Part shown: positions 62,836-64,000 of the stretch, piece after piece
How the letters are laid out: each line of letters opens with the position of its first letter
How positions within the stretch are numbered: the first letter of the stretch is position 1
Assembly: GCA_016703005.1 (NCBI GenBank)
Contig: JADJCX010000019.1
Span: 1 to 64,000 of the forward strand
Origin: Flavobacteriales bacterium
GTDB taxonomy: Bacteria > Bacteroidota > Bacteroidia > Flavobacteriales_F > PHOS-HE28
Length of the DNA stretch: 64,000 bases
Reading direction: 5' to 3'
Notes under the pieces: model-generated
What the model was told of the DNA's origin: nothing
Seen by the model: only the letters and a program-made list of their open reading frames with translations
Database searches by the model: none
Position numbers and translations under genes: made by a program

Positions 62836-64000
62836 ATGAAGGGCCTCCTGCACACGGCAATTCTCCGGAAAGTCTTGTTGAACGCGGTTTTCGCGGTGTT
62901 GAGCGCGTTGGTTCCGGGCGTTCTTGCGGCTCAGGAGCATCAGACAAGTCAGGATACGGTTGCCCACGACGTGGCAGTTCACGCCGAAGCAGGTCATGAG
63001 CACGCAGCCGAAGGAGGCGGTGCTGAAGCACACGTTGAAGAATTCAAAGCCGGGGAGCTCATCATGGAGCACATCGGCGATGCGCACAGTTGGCACCTCT
63101 GGGGCCATACGAGTCTGTCGCTACCGGTGATCCTGTGGACCGACAAGGGCATGGAGTTCTTCAGCAGTGGTAAGCTGATGGATGAGCACCACCATGCCAA
63201 GCCATACACGGGCGCACACTACACCTACTTGCTTCAGCACGAGAAGATCAAAGTGCTGAACGCCGATAGCTCGGTGAACGTCGACGCCAAGGTGACGGAC
63301 TTCAGTTTGACGAAGAACGCGATCACCTTGCTGATGGCCGTGGCGCTGTTGCTGTGGGCCTTCATCGGCATGGCCCGTGGCTATGCGAAACGCGGCATCA
63401 GCGCTCCAAAGGGCTTGGCGAAGTTCCTCGAGCCGGTGATCCTGTTCGTGCGCGACGACATTGCCAAGAACAGCATCGGGCAGAAGCACTATATGCGCTT
63501 CACGCCCTACCTGCTTACGTTGTTCTTTTTCATCTGGGCGCTGAACCTCATTGGTCTCATCCCCATTTTCCCGTTCGGTGCCAACGTAACGGGCAACATC
63601 GTAACACCGTTGGTGCTGGCCACCATCACCTTCTTGATCGTTGCGTTGGTAGCCAACAAGCATTTCTGGTTGCACATCATCGCCATGCCGGGCATCCCTT
63701 GGCCGGTGCTGATCATCCTTACACCGATCGAGATCATGGGCATCTTCATCCGGCCCTTCACGTTGCTGATCCGGTTGTTCGCGAACATCATGGCAGGTCA
63801 CATCGTGCTGCTGGTGTTCTTCTGCTTGATCTTCATCTTCGGCAAGAACGGCGAGAGCTTGATCGGCGGTTACGCCACCAGCCCGTTCGCCATGGCCTTC
63901 ACCATCTTCATCAACTGCCTTGAACTGCTGGTGGCCGCGCTGCAGGCTTACGTCTTCACGCTGCTCACCGCCATCTACATCGGTACCGCCGTGCATGAGC
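62836..64000 (+). CDS. atpB: ATP synthase F0 subunit a, 3' end outside window
   Basis: From the ATG at 62836 the frame stays open for 388 codons to the window end. It has a long N-terminal extension with a signal-like start and His-rich stretch (residues 25-75), typical of Bacteroidota subunit a. Membrane helices start near residue 165. The proton-channel Arg is in PFTLLIRLFANIMAGHIVLL, and the last helices (NCLELLVAALQAYVFTLLT) are complete. It forms the proton half-channels against the c-ring. The remaining operon (atpE, atpF, and so on) should lie beyond 64000. Confidence 0.96.
   Translation, partial: MKGLLHTAILRKVLLNAVFAVLSALVPGVLAAQEHQTSQDTVAHDVAVHAEAGHEHAAEGGGAEAHVEEFKAGELIMEHIGDAHSWHLWGHTSLSLPVILWTDKGMEFFSSGKLMDEHHHAKPYTGAHYTYLLQHEKIKVLNADSSVNVDAKVTDFSLTKNAITLLMAVALLLWAFIGMARGYAKRGISAPKGLAKFLEPVILFVRDDIAKNSIGQKHYMRFTPYLLTLFFFIWALNLIGLIPIFPFGANVTGNIVTPLVLATITFLIVALVANKHFWLHIIAMPGIPWPVLIILTPIEIMGIFIRPFTLLIRLFANIMAGHIVLLVFFCLIFIFGKNGESLIGGYATSPFAMAFTIFINCLELLVAALQAYVFTLLTAIYIGTAVHE

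Overview
The window comes from a Bacteroidota genome, most likely a Flavobacteriales lineage of unusually high GC content. The evidence is: five secreted proteins ending in type IX secretion (T9SS) sorting domains; a PorW/SprE-type T9SS lipoprotein gene; the Bacteroidota-typical gene order rnc / IPExxxVDY protein / pyk; start codons with A/C-rich leaders instead of Shine-Dalgarno sites; and a CarboxypepD_reg-type TonB-dependent receptor. No phage, insertion sequence or CRISPR array was seen.

Layout. 1-1.0 kb: broken DUF1761 and AraC-type genes, both with several frameshifts. 1.6-4.0 kb: a large soluble protein of unknown function bracketed by two near-identical hairpins. 4.1-15.1 kb (minus strand): a cell-surface locus with a beta-helix protein, a Cys-rich protein of about fifteen 39-residue repeats, a TonB-dependent receptor (frame-broken) and two more T9SS cargo proteins. 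The repeat protein and these two share one N-terminal domain. 15.7-21.6 kb: an orphan HsdR_N-like protein, then the fatty-acid/phospholipid operon DUF177-rpmF-plsX-fabH-accB-accC. 21.6-32 kb: lipoprotein, cyclophilin, pheS, a geranylgeranyl-reductase-type flavoprotein, a T9SS cargo, a methyltransferase, and pyk / IPExxxVDY / rnc / fabF / acpP. 32-36.7 kb: purN, marC-like, rnhA, a biotin-carrier protein, an exported superoxide dismutase, a PfkB kinase, tRNA-Asn and ssb. 37-42.5 kb: ECF sigma factor, a membrane-anchored beta-barrel-like protein, a PKD T9SS cargo, and a DUF748 gene cut by an in-frame TAG. 42.6-49.8 kb: universal stress protein, a SpoIIE-type phosphatase / TPR / YfiR operon, an M28 peptidase and MltD. 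49.9-58.8 kb: a flippase, a small membrane protein, an enoyl-CoA hydratase, a 1210-residue NtrY-like kinase, a GH3-family protein and a frameshifted M23 peptidase. 58.9-64 kb: porW/sprE, a bactofilin, two small membrane proteins and the start of the ATP synthase operon (atpB, cut by the window end).

Functional picture. Most of the window is housekeeping: lipid synthesis, translation, glycolysis and ATP synthase. The accessory content is about the cell surface: T9SS machinery, five cargos, a TonB receptor, and envelope signalling through ECF sigma, YfiR/SpoIIE and the large histidine kinase. The most original element is the 4-15 kb locus, where three paralogous cargos with a common N-terminal domain surround one TonB receptor. 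Frame breaks cluster at 1-1 kb, 7-9 kb and 57.8-58.5 kb. They look more like uncorrected single-base sequencing indels than gene decay, because the protein sequence continues recognisably across each break.
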